Positions 26,971 through 37,381 of a DNA stretch of 64,000 nt are shown here, one piece after another. Numbering within the stretch: position 1 is the first letter of the stretch; each line of letters opens with the position of its first letter. Below the pieces are notes generated by a model that saw nothing but the letters and a program-made list of their open reading frames with translations, was not told the origin of the DNA and did not search any database. The stretch lies in the NCBI RefSeq assembly GCF_036924525.1, contig NZ_JAZHRU010000001.1, positions 6,229,001-6,293,000 on the forward strand. The letters are read 5' to 3'. This DNA comes from Bradyrhizobium sp. AZCC 1719. GTDB lineage: Bacteria > Pseudomonadota > Alphaproteobacteria > Rhizobiales > Xanthobacteraceae. Made by a program: the position numbers and the translations under genes.

Positions 26971-28266
26971 ATGTCCAAGTTCAGCGTTACAGTAATCGCT
27001 GTCGTACTGGTGACCGCGCTGTCGAGTGCCGCCACTGCGAAAAGTCGCGGACATTTTGGTCTCGGCCCACTTGGCAGCGTGAAATCCGCGTTCGCCCGCG
27101 TGCTTGCGCCAGGACTGTTTCATAGCCGCCCCAGGCATCACCGCCGGGTGCACGTCCGTCGGATCAAAAGCGCTCCCGTCGCTTTAAAAAACGCACCCGT
27201 CGCTTTACAAAACATCCCGTCCGCGGCGAACCGGCCCTCCGGCGAGGAGGAGCTGGTTGTTGGCAGGCTTTTCACTGACCCTGCGGCACGCAGACAGATC
27301 GCCGCGACTGCCGCACTTGCTCACTGGCATGGTGACCGTAACACTACAGACGGGTGGTGGTCGCATGGCCATGGCGGATATGGCTGGATTGGGCCGCTGT
27401 TCTGGCCGTTCGCCTACAATGATATTTATGGTTATGCCCTCTTCGGCGATGTCGTGGGCTTCTGGGACTACGGGTACCCCGACATCTATGCCGGAATTTT
27501 TGGGCCTTACGGCAGTGACGAACTGGCGGCTTATATGGCACCGGGCTCTTCCGGCCGAAGCGAACGAAGGATCCCGCCGCTGCAGCAGCTCTGCGGTGAT
27601 GCCGGCCGCGAAATTACCGGTCTTGCCATTGATCAGATTCAGCGGGCGATCCAGCCGACCGAGGCGCAACGGGCCGCGCTGGACCGTCTTGCCGACGCGT
27701 CGAACTCGGCCGCTCAGATCATTCAGGCATCTTGTCCGATGCAGCCCGCATCAACGGCGCCGGCCCGATTGGCCCTGATGCAGCAGCGCACTGCGGCTAT
27801 TCTCACTGCAGTAATATCCCTGCAGCCGCGGCTGGGGGAACTTTATGATCTGCTGAATGACGAGCAGAAAACACGGCTCAACGCACTCGCTGATGATCAG
27901 CTCAAGACGGCGTCCGCAAATGGGGCCATGAGGGCGCCGGCCCAGGGCTGCGAAGCGTCCCTGCCCGCCGCGTTGCAATGGCCGGCTGGCGAGATCGAGG
28001 CTAGGCTACACCCGACCGATGCCCAACGCGACGCGCTTGAACGGATGCAGCGTGCCAGCGCCAGAGCTGTCGAGATGCTGAGTTATGAATGCCAGCCGAA
28101 AGACGCGATCACGCCACCCGCTCGCCTCGCCGAAGTGGATGGTCGGCTCGATACCATGCAACAAGCCATCAATCTGGTGAGCGACGCGCTGGAAGACTTC
28201 TATACTGCACTGAGTGATGAGCAGAAGTTTCAATTCGAGCTGATCGGACCAAAACGAGCGCCGTGA
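26971..28266 (+). CDS. Spy/CpxP-like exported protein with two LTxxQ-type repeats
   Basis: 431 residues. Signal peptide 1-23 (ending SAATAKS), a basic region with a short repeat, an aromatic Gly/Trp/Tyr-rich stretch (about 110-190, HGHGGYGWIGPLFWPFAYND), then two similar helical modules at about 210-310 and 330-425. Each has a pattern like P-T-x-A-Q-R-x-A-L-(D/E)-R, a Cys, and x-L-x-D-E-Q-K. This matches the Spy/CpxP LTxxQ family, periplasmic chaperones that respond to envelope stress. It stands alone with its own ribosome site and is followed after 10 bp by the GT39-like gene. Confidence 0.8.
   Translation: MSKFSVTVIAVVLVTALSSAATAKSRGHFGLGPLGSVKSAFARVLAPGLFHSRPRHHRRVHVRRIKSAPVALKNAPVALQNIPSAANRPSGEEELVVGRLFTDPAARRQIAATAALAHWHGDRNTTDGWWSHGHGGYGWIGPLFWPFAYNDIYGYALFGDVVGFWDYGYPDIYAGIFGPYGSDELAAYMAPGSSGRSERRIPPLQQLCGDAGREITGLAIDQIQRAIQPTEAQRAALDRLADASNSAAQIIQASCPMQPASTAPARLALMQQRTAAILTAVISLQPRLGELYDLLNDEQKTRLNALADDQLKTASANGAMRAPAQGCEASLPAALQWPAGEIEARLHPTDAQRDALERMQRASARAVEMLSYECQPKDAITPPARLAEVDGRLDTMQQAINLVSDALEDFYTALSDEQKFQFELIGPKRAP
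27166..27207 (+). repeat. two 21-bp imperfect tandem units in the Spy-like gene
   Basis: Units 27166-27186 and 27187-27207 differ at three positions and encode KSAPVAL and KNAPVAL; a third, diverged unit follows (QNIPSAA). They sit in the basic linker after the signal peptide. Confidence 0.8.
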
Positions 28267-28276
28267 TTGCCCTCCG

Positions 28277-29884
28277 ATGGTCTTGAAGCGCGTCTTGGTC
28301 TATCAAGAAGCTTGGGCGGCATTCGAACTTTATCCCGTGTGGACGGCGATCGTGCGGTCCGACCGCGAAGCTCCAGCGCATACAACGGGCGGAGCCGCCT
28401 CCTTGCGCGGCGTCGCGTCCCCGTGGGCCGTGCTGGCGTGGGCCGCGCTGCTGGTGGCGATCGCCGTGTCGTTCAGGCCGGCGGTCCCGATCATCTGGGG
28501 CGACACGCCGTCCTTTGTGGAATCTGCGTTTCGCACGCTGGAGGCAGGACGGCCGACCGTGGCAGGTGGGCGCGATCCGGGCTACCCGGCGTTTCTGGCT
28601 GTGACGTTCGCGTTTGGAGGCGACCTCGGGACGGTGGTGCGCCTGCAGCAGGCGGCGTGGGTCGTCCTGATGCTGGCGCTTGCAGCAACTGCCCAGGCGA
28701 CGACGCGCAACGCCGGTGGGCTCGTGCCGATCATCCTCGTGGCGACGTATCCGGGCCTGCTGTTGTTCAGGAACGTCCTCACCGCAGACCTTCTCTTTGC
28801 GGTCTTCCTCAATCTGGCAGTGGCTGGACTGCTCGTCGCTACCTTCGTCGGCAAAGCAGCGCGGTGCTGGGCGGTCGCGGCCGCTATCCTGTGCGCGGCG
28901 CTCGCGGCGTGCTTCAGATCGCAGGGAGTCCTGGTCCCAATCGCCGTCGTCGTGGTCGGCACCTGCCTCGCCCGGCCAGATACGTCCGTGCGCCTCGCCG
29001 TAATTGCCGTGTCCGTCGCGGCGGCGCTGGCGCTCCTCGCCGCCGGTTCCCGGTTCGGGGCTTCCAATTCCGACCAAGCCTCGGCCGTGTTCGTCCCCAA
29101 GACACTGTTCTGCAATCACCTGAATATCGTGCTTGCAAGCGATGCAGCGCGACACGAGATCGTATCGGCGGCCGGCGACCGCGCCGACGCCACGATGGCG
29201 CGGCTTGCCGCCAACTTCGCCGCGGAGCCAGGTCGCTGGCCCGTGCTCGGGTTCTTCGGCGACGCCTGCCTCTTCGACACCGCACTGGATCGAGACCTCG
29301 CCGACGATACCGGGAATGCCGTCGGCGCGGCCGCAGCCTATCGGCGCATCTTCCTGGCCGCCGTGCGCGACCGGCCGCTGGCCTACGCGGGCAAGTTCGT
29401 CCGTCAGATGGCCTACGGGGCCTCGATCGCATGGCCGCCCTACGGACTCGACCCTGCCATACCGGTGTCGACTGACGACGTGCCGCACGTGTCCGACATC
29501 ATGACGCGGCACGGCCGCTCGGTTCAGCCGATCGATCTGCAGGGCGGACCAGTTCGGATCGGCCTACTGTCCGATTTCCCAGGTATCTCCGCCTATCTGT
29601 ACAGGGCATTGTCCACCGCCTTCGTTATCGCCGTCATATTTTGGACGGTGGCCGCTGTGCGGCGCCGGCGCTCCCTGACACGTGCAGGAATCGTGATGGT
29701 GATGTGGGCGGCTTCGATCGCGACCGCCGCCGGCGCCCACACCCTCGACGTCTGGCGTTACCTGATTCCCGCAGCGCCGATGGTGGGCCTCATGCTGTCC
29801 TTTTTCACCGTCGAACTGGCCGAAGCGGTCGCATGCCGAGATTGTCGACGGACTTACGGTCTCCGCCGATCAGGAATAGAATGA
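28277..29884 (+). CDS. GT39/PMT-like polytopic membrane protein (putative glycosyltransferase)
   Basis: 535 residues with about ten to twelve transmembrane segments from residue 50 on. After the first helix, WGDTPSFVESAF places an acidic residue in the first periplasmic loop and RDPGYPAFLAV resembles the PPLYY region of ArnT/PMT-type enzymes, which move sugars from polyprenyl phosphate carriers. A larger soluble loop lies near residues 265-400. No exact family was identified and the catalytic residues are not proven. It starts 10 bp after the Spy-like gene and precedes the AmrS-like gene by 111 bp. Confidence 0.7.
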   Translation: MVLKRVLVYQEAWAAFELYPVWTAIVRSDREAPAHTTGGAASLRGVASPWAVLAWAALLVAIAVSFRPAVPIIWGDTPSFVESAFRTLEAGRPTVAGGRDPGYPAFLAVTFAFGGDLGTVVRLQQAAWVVLMLALAATAQATTRNAGGLVPIILVATYPGLLLFRNVLTADLLFAVFLNLAVAGLLVATFVGKAARCWAVAAAILCAALAACFRSQGVLVPIAVVVVGTCLARPDTSVRLAVIAVSVAAALALLAAGSRFGASNSDQASAVFVPKTLFCNHLNIVLASDAARHEIVSAAGDRADATMARLAANFAAEPGRWPVLGFFGDACLFDTALDRDLADDTGNAVGAAAAYRRIFLAAVRDRPLAYAGKFVRQMAYGASIAWPPYGLDPAIPVSTDDVPHVSDIMTRHGRSVQPIDLQGGPVRIGLLSDFPGISAYLYRALSTAFVIAVIFWTVAAVRRRRSLTRAGIVMVMWAASIATAAGAHTLDVWRYLIPAAPMVGLMLSFFTVELAEAVACRDCRRTYGLRRSGIE

Positions 29885-29995
29885 GCCGACGTGCGCGGGC
29901 GCTCGTGCCCGTAGACGGGCCGCCTAGACATCGTGGCAACTCTCCGTCACGCCCGTTGGCAAAAAAGCTGAGGTCTGCCACACACGACGAATTCC

Positions 29996-31105
29996 ATGAC
30001 CGATCCCGAGCGTTTGGAAGGCGTTCCTGGCCGCTACTGGCACCGGCTCGAAGACGGGCGCATCCAATGTGATGTCTGCCCGCGCTACTGCAGGCTTAAC
30101 GAAGGCCAGCGCGGCCTGTGCTTCGTGCGTGGCCGGCAGGACGACCGGATCGTGCTCACGACCTACGGCCGCTCCTCGGGATTCTGTGTCGATCCAATCG
30201 AGAAGAAGCCACTGAACCACTATCTGCCCGGAACTCCCGTGTTGTCGTTCGGTACCGCCGGGTGCAACCTGACTTGCAAGTTCTGCCAGAACTGGGACAT
30301 TTCCAAAGCGCGCAAGTTCGACCGGCTCCAGGACGCAGCCTCGCCGGAAGATATTGTCGAGGCCGCGATTGCCACAGGCTCGCGCTCCATCGCCTACACC
30401 TATAATGACCCCGTCATCTTCCTTGAATATGCCGTCGACGTCGCAAGGGTGGCGCGCCGGCGCGGGATCAAGAACGTGGCGGTCACGGCCGGCTACATTG
30501 ATCCGGCGGCACGGGAGGAGCTTTACACCTTCATGGACGCCGCCAATGTCGATCTCAAGGCGTTCACCGAGGCGTTCTACAATCGGCTGTGCACCGGGCG
30601 TCTCGGCGCCGTCCTCGAGACGCTCGAGTATCTGAGGCACAGGACGAAGGTCTGGTTCGAAATCACAACGCTGCTGATCCCGGGTCACAATGACAGCCCG
30701 GAGGAGCTGAAAAAGCTGAGCGAATGGGTGATGACAAGGCTTGGACCTGACGTGCCCTTGCATTTCACCGCCTTCCACCCTGACTACAAGATGTTGGATC
30801 TGCCCCGGACGCCGGCCGTCACCCTGACGATGGCCCGCGACATCGCGCGCAAGGTCGGGCTGCAGTTCGTCTACACCGGGAATGTCCATGACGAGAGTGG
30901 CCAAAGCACGTACTGTCCGGGCTGTGGCGAGCGGATCATCGGCCGAGATTGGTATGACATCACCACGTGGCGGCTCACCGGCGACGGCCGTTGCGGCATT
31001 TGCTCCACCGCAATCCCCGGCTTGTTCGAGGCACGCCCGGGCAACTGGGGACAGCGGCGCGTCCCGATCCGGATCGGCAGACTGGAACGCTCTGGCGTGA
31101 GATGA
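29996..31105 (+). CDS. amrS: AmmeMemoRadiSam-type radical SAM enzyme (AmrS-like)
   Basis: 369 residues. The radical SAM cluster motif is C90-x3-C94-x2-C97 (GCNLTCKFCQNWD). An N-terminal Cys set (C25, C28, C32, C42; CDVCPRYC) and a C-terminal zinc-ribbon-like set (YCPGCG and RCGICS) flank it. The sequence SFGTAGCNLTC and TYNDPVIFLEY match the PflA-related AmrS family. Its usual partners, AMMECR1 and Memo, are not in this window. The reaction is unknown; the family is predicted to modify a small molecule or protein by SAM-derived radical chemistry. Next genes: Mth938-like and a C13 peptidase. Confidence 0.9.
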   Translation: MTDPERLEGVPGRYWHRLEDGRIQCDVCPRYCRLNEGQRGLCFVRGRQDDRIVLTTYGRSSGFCVDPIEKKPLNHYLPGTPVLSFGTAGCNLTCKFCQNWDISKARKFDRLQDAASPEDIVEAAIATGSRSIAYTYNDPVIFLEYAVDVARVARRRGIKNVAVTAGYIDPAAREELYTFMDAANVDLKAFTEAFYNRLCTGRLGAVLETLEYLRHRTKVWFEITTLLIPGHNDSPEELKKLSEWVMTRLGPDVPLHFTAFHPDYKMLDLPRTPAVTLTMARDIARKVGLQFVYTGNVHDESGQSTYCPGCGERIIGRDWYDITTWRLTGDGRCGICSTAIPGLFEARPGNWGQRRVPIRIGRLERSGVR

Positions 31106-31164
31106 TGCCGGCGTCGGGGCGCCTCACTGCTGCGCGTTAGCGGGAGCCTGATTAGGAGGTCGCG

Positions 31165-31521
31165 ATGAAGATTGACAGCACCATATTCGGCGCGATTACG
31201 ATTGACGGAAGGACGTATGAGCACGACGTGGTCGTTCGCCTTTCCGGCGAAGTTGTGAAGCGGAAAAAGAAGCTGTCAAAGAAGCTGTATGGTACCTCGC
31301 ACGTACTTTCAAAAGACGAGGCAAAGTTTCTCTTCGAGAAGGGGTGCGACCAGGTCGTCATTGGCTCGGGTCAGATGGGTAACGTGCACCTATCGCCGGA
31401 AGCTGAAGCCTATTTCGAAAGAAAGGGCTGCGAGGTCGTGTTGAAGCCGACACCCGAGGCAATACGGATGTTCAACCGGTCGCGCGCAAAGAGAATCGGC
31501 CTCTTTCACGTGACCTGTTGA
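31165..31521 (+). CDS. Mth938-domain (AAMDC/NDUFAF3-like) protein
   Basis: 118 residues covering one Mth938-like domain: IFGAITIDGRTYEHDVVV, the basic KRKKKLSKKLYGT, and VVIGSGQMGNVHLSPEA, which matches the conserved GTG-x2-G-like core. Good AGGAGG ribosome site before the ATG at 31165. Homologues include Methanothermobacter MTH938 and human AAMDC; biochemical function is unknown. It follows the AmrS-like gene by 59 bp and is followed by the C13 peptidase after 20 bp. Confidence 0.88.
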   Translation: MKIDSTIFGAITIDGRTYEHDVVVRLSGEVVKRKKKLSKKLYGTSHVLSKDEAKFLFEKGCDQVVIGSGQMGNVHLSPEAEAYFERKGCEVVLKPTPEAIRMFNRSRAKRIGLFHVTC

Positions 31522-31541
31522 AGAAATGCCCTGGTGAAGCC

Positions 31542-32285
31542 GTGAATTTACGTTGGATCAGCCGGATCGCCGCGCCGCTCATCGCTTTTGTTTTGACCGT
31601 TGCGCCATCGGTTTCGACGGTGCACGCCGTTGAGGATGCTCGCAAGGTGAGCGTGGTGTCCTTCGGCCTTTTCGGCGATCAAGGCGTGTTTAGAAGCGAG
31701 GCGACCGGCGCAGCACGGGTCGTAGCAGGCCGTTTCGAGAACACCTCGATCAACGTGCAATACAATTCGAAGAAAGGCGGAGGTGCCACAATTGAAGGCC
31801 TTGCCATGTCTTTGCAAGCGGCGGCCAACGGGATGGACGTCGACAACGACATTCTGTTCTTGATTCTCACCTCGCACGGCTCCCGCGCCGGCCTTGCAGT
31901 CAAAGCGGGGCGCCTTACGCAAATGCTCACTCCGTCTAATCTCGCCTACATGCTGGCGCGGACCGGCATGCGATACAAGGTGGTGGTCATCTCGGCCTGC
32001 TATTCCGGGGTCTTTATCCCTCGTCTCGCGAACCCCGATACGCTGGTAATCACCGCGGCCGATGCCGACCATCCATCGTTCGGCTGCCGGGACAAAGCCA
32101 AGTGGACCTATTTCGGCAACGCCTTTTTCAATATAGCACTCCGGCAAGCCAGGAGCCTGAAGGACGCCTTTGTTGTTGCGCGCTCGCTCGTCAAAAAGCG
32201 AGAAGTGCGCGAGCGCTTCGAGCCGTCGAATCCCCTAATGGCAGGCGGCGAAAACGTACACCCGTTGCTCATTGCGCGTCCTTGA
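31542..32285 (+). CDS. exported C13 (legumain/caspase-like) peptidase
   Basis: About 247 residues. Signal peptide 1-29 (ending VHAVEDA) then a caspase-fold peptidase: His112 in LTSHGS and Cys153 in ISACYSG form the C13 catalytic dyad. The GTG at 31542 with GGTGAAG upstream gives a normal signal peptide; the frame also opens at a TTG (31518) overlapping the previous stop. Family C13 enzymes are Asn-specific endopeptidases or, for GPI8, transamidases. This bacterial member is probably periplasmic. It is the last gene of the AmrS/Mth938 stretch. Confidence 0.88.
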   Translation: MNLRWISRIAAPLIAFVLTVAPSVSTVHAVEDARKVSVVSFGLFGDQGVFRSEATGAARVVAGRFENTSINVQYNSKKGGGATIEGLAMSLQAAANGMDVDNDILFLILTSHGSRAGLAVKAGRLTQMLTPSNLAYMLARTGMRYKVVVISACYSGVFIPRLANPDTLVITAADADHPSFGCRDKAKWTYFGNAFFNIALRQARSLKDAFVVARSLVKKREVRERFEPSNPLMAGGENVHPLLIARP

Positions 32286-32377
32286 GCGACCGGCCGCCTT
32301 CGCGGCCGACGCCTGTCTGCCGAAAACTTCGTCGAGCGCGAGCTTCGGCGATCGCAACTTATCGATTCTCGCCCTAG

Positions 32378-34303
32378 CTAGATCGTGACCTGCGTTCCGA
32401 CTTCCACCACGCGGCCTGTGGGGATCTGGAAATAGTCGGTGGCGTCGTTGGCGGCGCGGCTGAGGCGGATGAACAGCAAATCCTGCCAGCGCGGCATGCC
32501 GGAATGCGCGGCGGGTTTGAGCGCGCGGCGGGACAGGAAGAACGACGTCGACATGATGTCGAACTGCCAGCCGAGCTTGCGGGCGATCGCCAGCGTCTTC
32601 GGCACGTTGGGCGATTCCATGAAGCCGAACCGCAGCGTCACCCGGGAGAAGGTCTCGCTGAGCTGCTCCATCCGCACCCGCTCGGCATCGTCGATCCTTG
32701 GCGTCGGCGCGGTCTCGATGGTGAGGATGACGTTCTTCTCATGCAGCACCTTGTAGTGCTTCAGGCTGTGCATCAGCGCCGTCGGCGCGCATTCGGGATC
32801 GGAGGTCAGGAACACGGCCGTGCCGGGGACCCGCTGCGGCGGACGCTTCTCCAGCATCGCGACCAGTTCGGCCAGCGGGAATTCCAGCTTGCGCGATTTC
32901 TCGAACAACAGCCGGCTGCCGCGGCGCCACGTGTACATCAGGAGCATCACGATGCCGCCGAGCGCGAGCGGCACCCAGCCGCCCTCGAACACCTTCAACA
33001 GATTGGCGGCGAGGAAGGTGATGTCGAGGAACAGGAACGGGGCGATCAGGGCTGCGGCCGCGATCGGCGACCATTTCCAGACCCGCCAGATCACGACAAA
33101 ACCCATCAGAGCCGTAACCACCATGGTCCCGGTCACGGAGATTCCGTAAGCCGAGGCCAACCCGCTCGACGAGCGGAACAGGACCACCAGCAAAATCACC
33201 GCGAGCAACAGCAGCAGGTTGATGCGCGGGATGTAGATCTGGCCGGAATGCGCTTCCGAGGTGTGGCGGATTTCGAACCGCGGCAGCAGCCCTAGCTGGA
33301 TCGCCTGGCGCGTCAGCGAGTAGGCGCCGGTGATGACGGCCTGGCTCGCAATCACGGTCGCCGCTGTCGCAAGCGCCACCATCGGGATCAGCGCCCAGTC
33401 CGGGAACATGAGGAAGAACGGGTTTTCGATCGCCTTGGGGTCGGCGATCAACAGCGCGCCCTGCCCCAGATAATTGATCGCCAGCGACGGCAGCACGATG
33501 AAGAGCCAGGCGGTCTGGATCGGCCGCTTGCCGAAATGGCCGAGATCGGCATAGAGCGCTTCCGCGCCGGTGACGGCAAGAAACACCGCACCGAGCGTGA
33601 TGAAACCTATCATGCCGTGATGGAGCATGAAGGAAACGGCGTAGAGCGGATTGAGTGCCTGCAGCACTTCGGGATGCCGCATGATCTGCGGAACGGCTGC
33701 GACCGCAATGACGGCGAACCAGACGCACATCACCGGTCCGAAGAACGCGGCGACGCGCGCGGTGCCGCGGGATTGCACAGCAAACAGCGCCACCAGAATG
33801 ATGACCGTCAGCGGCACCACATAGTGCTCGAAGGTGACGGTGACGAGCTTGATGCCTTCGATGGCCGACAACACCGACAGCGCCGGCGTAAGAACCGCGT
33901 CGCCGTAAAACAGCGCGCCGGAGATGATGCCAAGCAGCACGATCGCCGCCCCGCCCTTGCCGACCGCGCGCTGCGCCAGCGCCATCAGTGCCAGCGTTCC
34001 GCCCTCGCCATTGTTGTCGGCACGCAAGAGGATGACGACATATTTCAGCGTCACCACCACGATCAGCGCCCACAGGATCAGCGAGAGCACGCCGAGCACG
34101 GCCTGTGGCGTGGCACCGGCCGCAGTCTCGCTGGCGGCGACCACCGCTTCGCGCAGCGCATACAAGGGGCTGGTGCCGATGTCGCCATAGACGACGCCGA
34201 TGCTGCCGAGCATCAGCGCCTTGAAGGTGGCGGTGGAATGCGCTTCGCCATGACCATTGGCCGCGGGCGTTTCCGCCGCGGGGATCGCAAACTGGACTGA
34301 CAT
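32378..34303 (-). CDS. kup: Kup-family potassium uptake transporter, copy 1
   Basis: 641 residues. About 12 transmembrane helices (residues 27-450) then a cytoplasmic domain. Kup signatures: [59 protein letters not shown]. It imports K+, probably with protons. It is 157 bp downstream of a second kup gene on the same strand and very similar to it throughout, with identical final 20 residues or so, which implies duplication. Confidence 0.96.
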   Translation of the reverse strand: MSVQFAIPAAETPAANGHGEAHSTATFKALMLGSIGVVYGDIGTSPLYALREAVVAASETAAGATPQAVLGVLSLILWALIVVVTLKYVVILLRADNNGEGGTLALMALAQRAVGKGGAAIVLLGIISGALFYGDAVLTPALSVLSAIEGIKLVTVTFEHYVVPLTVIILVALFAVQSRGTARVAAFFGPVMCVWFAVIAVAAVPQIMRHPEVLQALNPLYAVSFMLHHGMIGFITLGAVFLAVTGAEALYADLGHFGKRPIQTAWLFIVLPSLAINYLGQGALLIADPKAIENPFFLMFPDWALIPMVALATAATVIASQAVITGAYSLTRQAIQLGLLPRFEIRHTSEAHSGQIYIPRINLLLLLAVILLVVLFRSSSGLASAYGISVTGTMVVTALMGFVVIWRVWKWSPIAAAALIAPFLFLDITFLAANLLKVFEGGWVPLALGGIVMLLMYTWRRGSRLLFEKSRKLEFPLAELVAMLEKRPPQRVPGTAVFLTSDPECAPTALMHSLKHYKVLHEKNVILTIETAPTPRIDDAERVRMEQLSETFSRVTLRFGFMESPNVPKTLAIARKLGWQFDIMSTSFFLSRRALKPAAHSGMPRWQDLLFIRLSRAANDATDYFQIPTGRVVEVGTQVTI

Positions 34304-34460
34304 GAGATGGGGGGCCTCGGTTCCTTACCGCACTGCACAAGTGCAGAAGCGCAGCCCTATACTCCCGGGACGAACGCACAGGTTAGCCGGAATCCAGGCC
34401 TCCGGTATGCGCTATCCGCATAGATCGTGGCGAAGGCTGCGGCCAATTTTCCATCTGAAA

Positions 34461-36362
34461 TCAGATGGTTACCTGGGTACCCACTTCCACGACCCGCCCG
34501 GTCGGGATCTGGAAGTAGTCGGTGGCGTCATTGGCCGACCGGCTCATAGCGATGAACAGATGGTCCTGCCATAGCGGCATGCCCGACTGCGCCGAGGGCT
34601 TCAGCGACCGCCGCGACACGAAGAACGACGTCGCCATGATGTCGAACTGCCAGCCGAGCTTGCGCGCGATCACCAGCGCCTTCGGCACGTTCGGCGATTC
34701 CATGAAGCCAAACCGCAGTCGCACGGTCGAGAACTTCTCGCTGATGGTTTCCATCTTGACGCGCTCTGAAACGTCGACGCGCGGCGTCTGGGCGGTTTCG
34801 ATGGTCAGGATCACATTGTGCTCGTGCAGCACCTTGTTGTGCTTGAGATTGTGCATCAGCGCGGTGGGCACGAAGCTCGGATCGGAAGTCAGAAACACCG
34901 CCGTGCCCTTGACGATGTGGGGCGGGCGCTTTTCCAGGCTCTTGATCAGGTCCATCAAGGGCACCTCGATGCGCCGCGTCTTGACGACCAGGATCGCGGC
35001 GCCGCGGCGCCAGGTCCAGATCATCACCGCGACCGCGGCGCCGAACAATAGCGGCACCCAGGCGCCCTCGAGCAGCTTCAACAGGTTTGCAGCAAAGAAG
35101 CTCATGTCGACGACGACAAACGGCAGGATCACGGCGGCCGCGGTCGCCGCGCGCCAGTTCCACAATTTCCAGATCACGACAAAGCCCATGATGCCGTCGA
35201 CGACCATGGTCGTGGAGACCGCAATGCCATAGGCAGAGGCAAGACCGCTGGAGGTGCGGAATAGCAGCACCAGCAGAACCACCCCGATCAGCAGCATCCG
35301 GTTGACCCGCGGCAGGTAGATCTGGCCGGCATGGGCCTCGGAGGTGTAGCGAACCTCGAAGCGCGGCAACAGACCGAGTTGCACTGCCTGGCGGATCAGG
35401 GAAAAGGCGCCTGTTATCACCGCCTGGCTCGCGATCACGGTGGCGGCGGTCGCCAGCACCACGAGCGGGATCAACAACATCTCCGGGACCATCCGGTAGA
35501 ATGAGTTTTCGATCGCCGCCGGATCGGACAACACCAGCGCGCCCTGTCCGAAATAATTGATCAGCAACGACGGCAACACGAAAAAGAGCCATGCGGCCCG
35601 GATTGGCTTGCGCCCGAAATGCCCGAGGTCCGCATAGAGCGCCTCGCCGCCGGTCACCGCCAGAAACACCAGGCCCATCGTCACCAGGCCGATGACGCCA
35701 TGGGACAGCATGAACTGGATCCCATACCAGGGATTGATCGCGTAGAGCACCGTGGGATCGTCAGAGATATGGACGAGGCCCAGCACCGCCAGCGTCACGA
35801 ACCAGACCACCGTGACCGGGCCGAAGGCCGAGGCGACGCGCGCGGTGCCGCTGCTCTGCACCGAGAACAGCACGACAAGAATGAAGATCGTCAGCGGCAC
35901 CACATAGTGTTCGAGCGCGGGTGTGACCAGCTTGAGACCTTCGACCGCCGACAAAACCGAAATCGCCGGCGTGATCATGGAGTCGCCGATGAACATCGAC
36001 GCGCCGACCACGCCGAGCGCCAATAGCGGCCAGCTCCGCCGGCCCAGCGCCCGCTGACCCAACGCCATCAGGGACAGCGTACCGCCCTCGCCGTTGTTGT
36101 CGGCGCGCAACAGCAGCAGCACATATTTGGCTGTCACCACGATCAACAGCGACCACAGGATCAGCGAGAGCACGCCGAGTACAATGATGCGCGATACCGG
36201 CTGGCCTTCGGCAGCGTGGGTGGCGGCCTCACGGAATGCATACAGCGGCGAAGTGCCGATATCGCCGAACACCACGCCGATACTGCCCAGCGTCAGGGCC
36301 CAAAAGCCGGAGGTGGCCTGCCCATCATGGGCTGCTTCGGTAGATGTGACGCTGACAGTCAT
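34461..36362 (-). CDS. kup: Kup-family potassium uptake transporter, copy 2
   Basis: 633 residues with the same domain plan as the neighbouring copy: [62 protein letters not shown] and a 200-residue cytoplasmic C-terminus. It is the upstream member of the tandem pair. The region before it (36363-36520) has no recognisable riboswitch. Copies differ mostly in the first 30 residues and the membrane core, which may reflect different affinity or pH optimum. Confidence 0.96.
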   Translation of the reverse strand: MTVSVTSTEAAHDGQATSGFWALTLGSIGVVFGDIGTSPLYAFREAATHAAEGQPVSRIIVLGVLSLILWSLLIVVTAKYVLLLLRADNNGEGGTLSLMALGQRALGRRSWPLLALGVVGASMFIGDSMITPAISVLSAVEGLKLVTPALEHYVVPLTIFILVVLFSVQSSGTARVASAFGPVTVVWFVTLAVLGLVHISDDPTVLYAINPWYGIQFMLSHGVIGLVTMGLVFLAVTGGEALYADLGHFGRKPIRAAWLFFVLPSLLINYFGQGALVLSDPAAIENSFYRMVPEMLLIPLVVLATAATVIASQAVITGAFSLIRQAVQLGLLPRFEVRYTSEAHAGQIYLPRVNRMLLIGVVLLVLLFRTSSGLASAYGIAVSTTMVVDGIMGFVVIWKLWNWRAATAAAVILPFVVVDMSFFAANLLKLLEGAWVPLLFGAAVAVMIWTWRRGAAILVVKTRRIEVPLMDLIKSLEKRPPHIVKGTAVFLTSDPSFVPTALMHNLKHNKVLHEHNVILTIETAQTPRVDVSERVKMETISEKFSTVRLRFGFMESPNVPKALVIARKLGWQFDIMATSFFVSRRSLKPSAQSGMPLWQDHLFIAMSRSANDATDYFQIPTGRVVEVGTQVTI

Positions 36363-36520
36363 GATGGAGAAGGAACGTTCTCGTCGTTGAATTGATCCGC
36401 GCGGCTATCGGCGCTTCCGCGTTGCCTGTCAATCATCGGGCGACCATAGCACCACGCGCGATGCGCGACTGGCGCAAAGTAGCCACAGCATCAGACTGGT
36501 ATTATGGTAGTCTACCCAAA

Positions 36521-37348
36521 CTACGGCTTCAGGTTGGGCGGAAGCGGTGGATTTTCGCGCATCAACGTGATGGTAACGCGACGGTTTGCCGGCAGCGTCG
36601 GATCGTCGGGAAACAGCGGCTGGCTGTCGGCCTTACCGCCGACCGCGTAGATGTGGGATGCGGGCAGCCCTTCGCGTTCGAGGATCTGGCGGACGGCGTT
36701 GGCGCGGTCCGCCGACAGATCGAAGGCGCCATATTCGCCGCGTGACGGCAGGAAGCCGGCGGAGGTGTGGCCGACAATATTGAGCCGCAGCGGTGTCGCC
36801 TTCAAGGGCACGGCCAGTTTCTGGATCAGCCGGCGGGTGCGCTCGTAGGGCACCTTGGAGCCATCGGCGAACATCGAGCGGCCATCCTGGTCGACGATTT
36901 CCAGATTGAGCCCCTCTTTGGTTTCCTCGAACATGATGTTCTTGGACATTTCGGTCAGTTCCGGCATGTCCTGCAGCGCCTGGCGCAACGAAGCCGCGGC
37001 GAGCGCGAACTCGCGATCGACTTTCAAGCGGGCGCCGTTTTCGCGCTGACGGTCCTTGTCGTCGGGCGTCGGGGTATTGGAGGCATCCTCGGGCGGAATA
37101 TGCTCGACATTCTTCAGCTTCGGCCGCGTCGGCAGGCCGTCGGATTCGACGATTCCCGAATGCCGGGACTCGGTCTGCACACCAAATGCCTCCCGCATCG
37201 AGCCGGCGACGATCTTGAGCTTTTGCTGGTCCTGGCTGGAGAACGCAACCAGCATCACGAAGAACGACAGCAACAACGCCATCAGATCGGCGAACGTCAC
37301 GAACCAGCCGTGACCGCCGTGCGCCTCTTCGCGTTTTTTCTTGGCCAT
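36521..37348 (-). CDS. motB: flagellar motor stator protein MotB
   Basis: 275 residues: short cytoplasmic basic N-terminus, one transmembrane helix with the proton-carrying Asp in FADLMALLLSFFVML, a plug/linker region, and an OmpA-like peptidoglycan-binding domain (about 170-270) with NIVGHTSAG, SADRANAVRQIL and NRRVTITLM. Anchors the stator to the wall. It lies 33 bp after motA; no other flagellar genes are in this window. Confidence 0.93.
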   Translation of the reverse strand: MAKKKREEAHGGHGWFVTFADLMALLLSFFVMLVAFSSQDQQKLKIVAGSMREAFGVQTESRHSGIVESDGLPTRPKLKNVEHIPPEDASNTPTPDDKDRQRENGARLKVDREFALAAASLRQALQDMPELTEMSKNIMFEETKEGLNLEIVDQDGRSMFADGSKVPYERTRRLIQKLAVPLKATPLRLNIVGHTSAGFLPSRGEYGAFDLSADRANAVRQILEREGLPASHIYAVGGKADSQPLFPDDPTLPANRRVTITLMRENPPLPPNLKP

Positions 37349-37381
37349 GCTTTATGTCCGCGCCTTGATGCTATCAGCCGA

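Noticed and set aside
30001..30904. Long minus-strand frame opposite AmrS
   Set aside because: Shadow; the plus strand has the CxxxCxxC motif and flanking Cys sets.
32739..34379. 546-codon minus-strand frame overlapping kup copy 1
   Set aside because: Out-of-frame shadow of kup; Arg/Ala-rich with no recognisable motifs.
36363..36520. Possible riboswitch upstream of kup copy 2 (for example a c-di-AMP element)
   Set aside because: No recognisable conserved core could be read in this 158-bp stretch.
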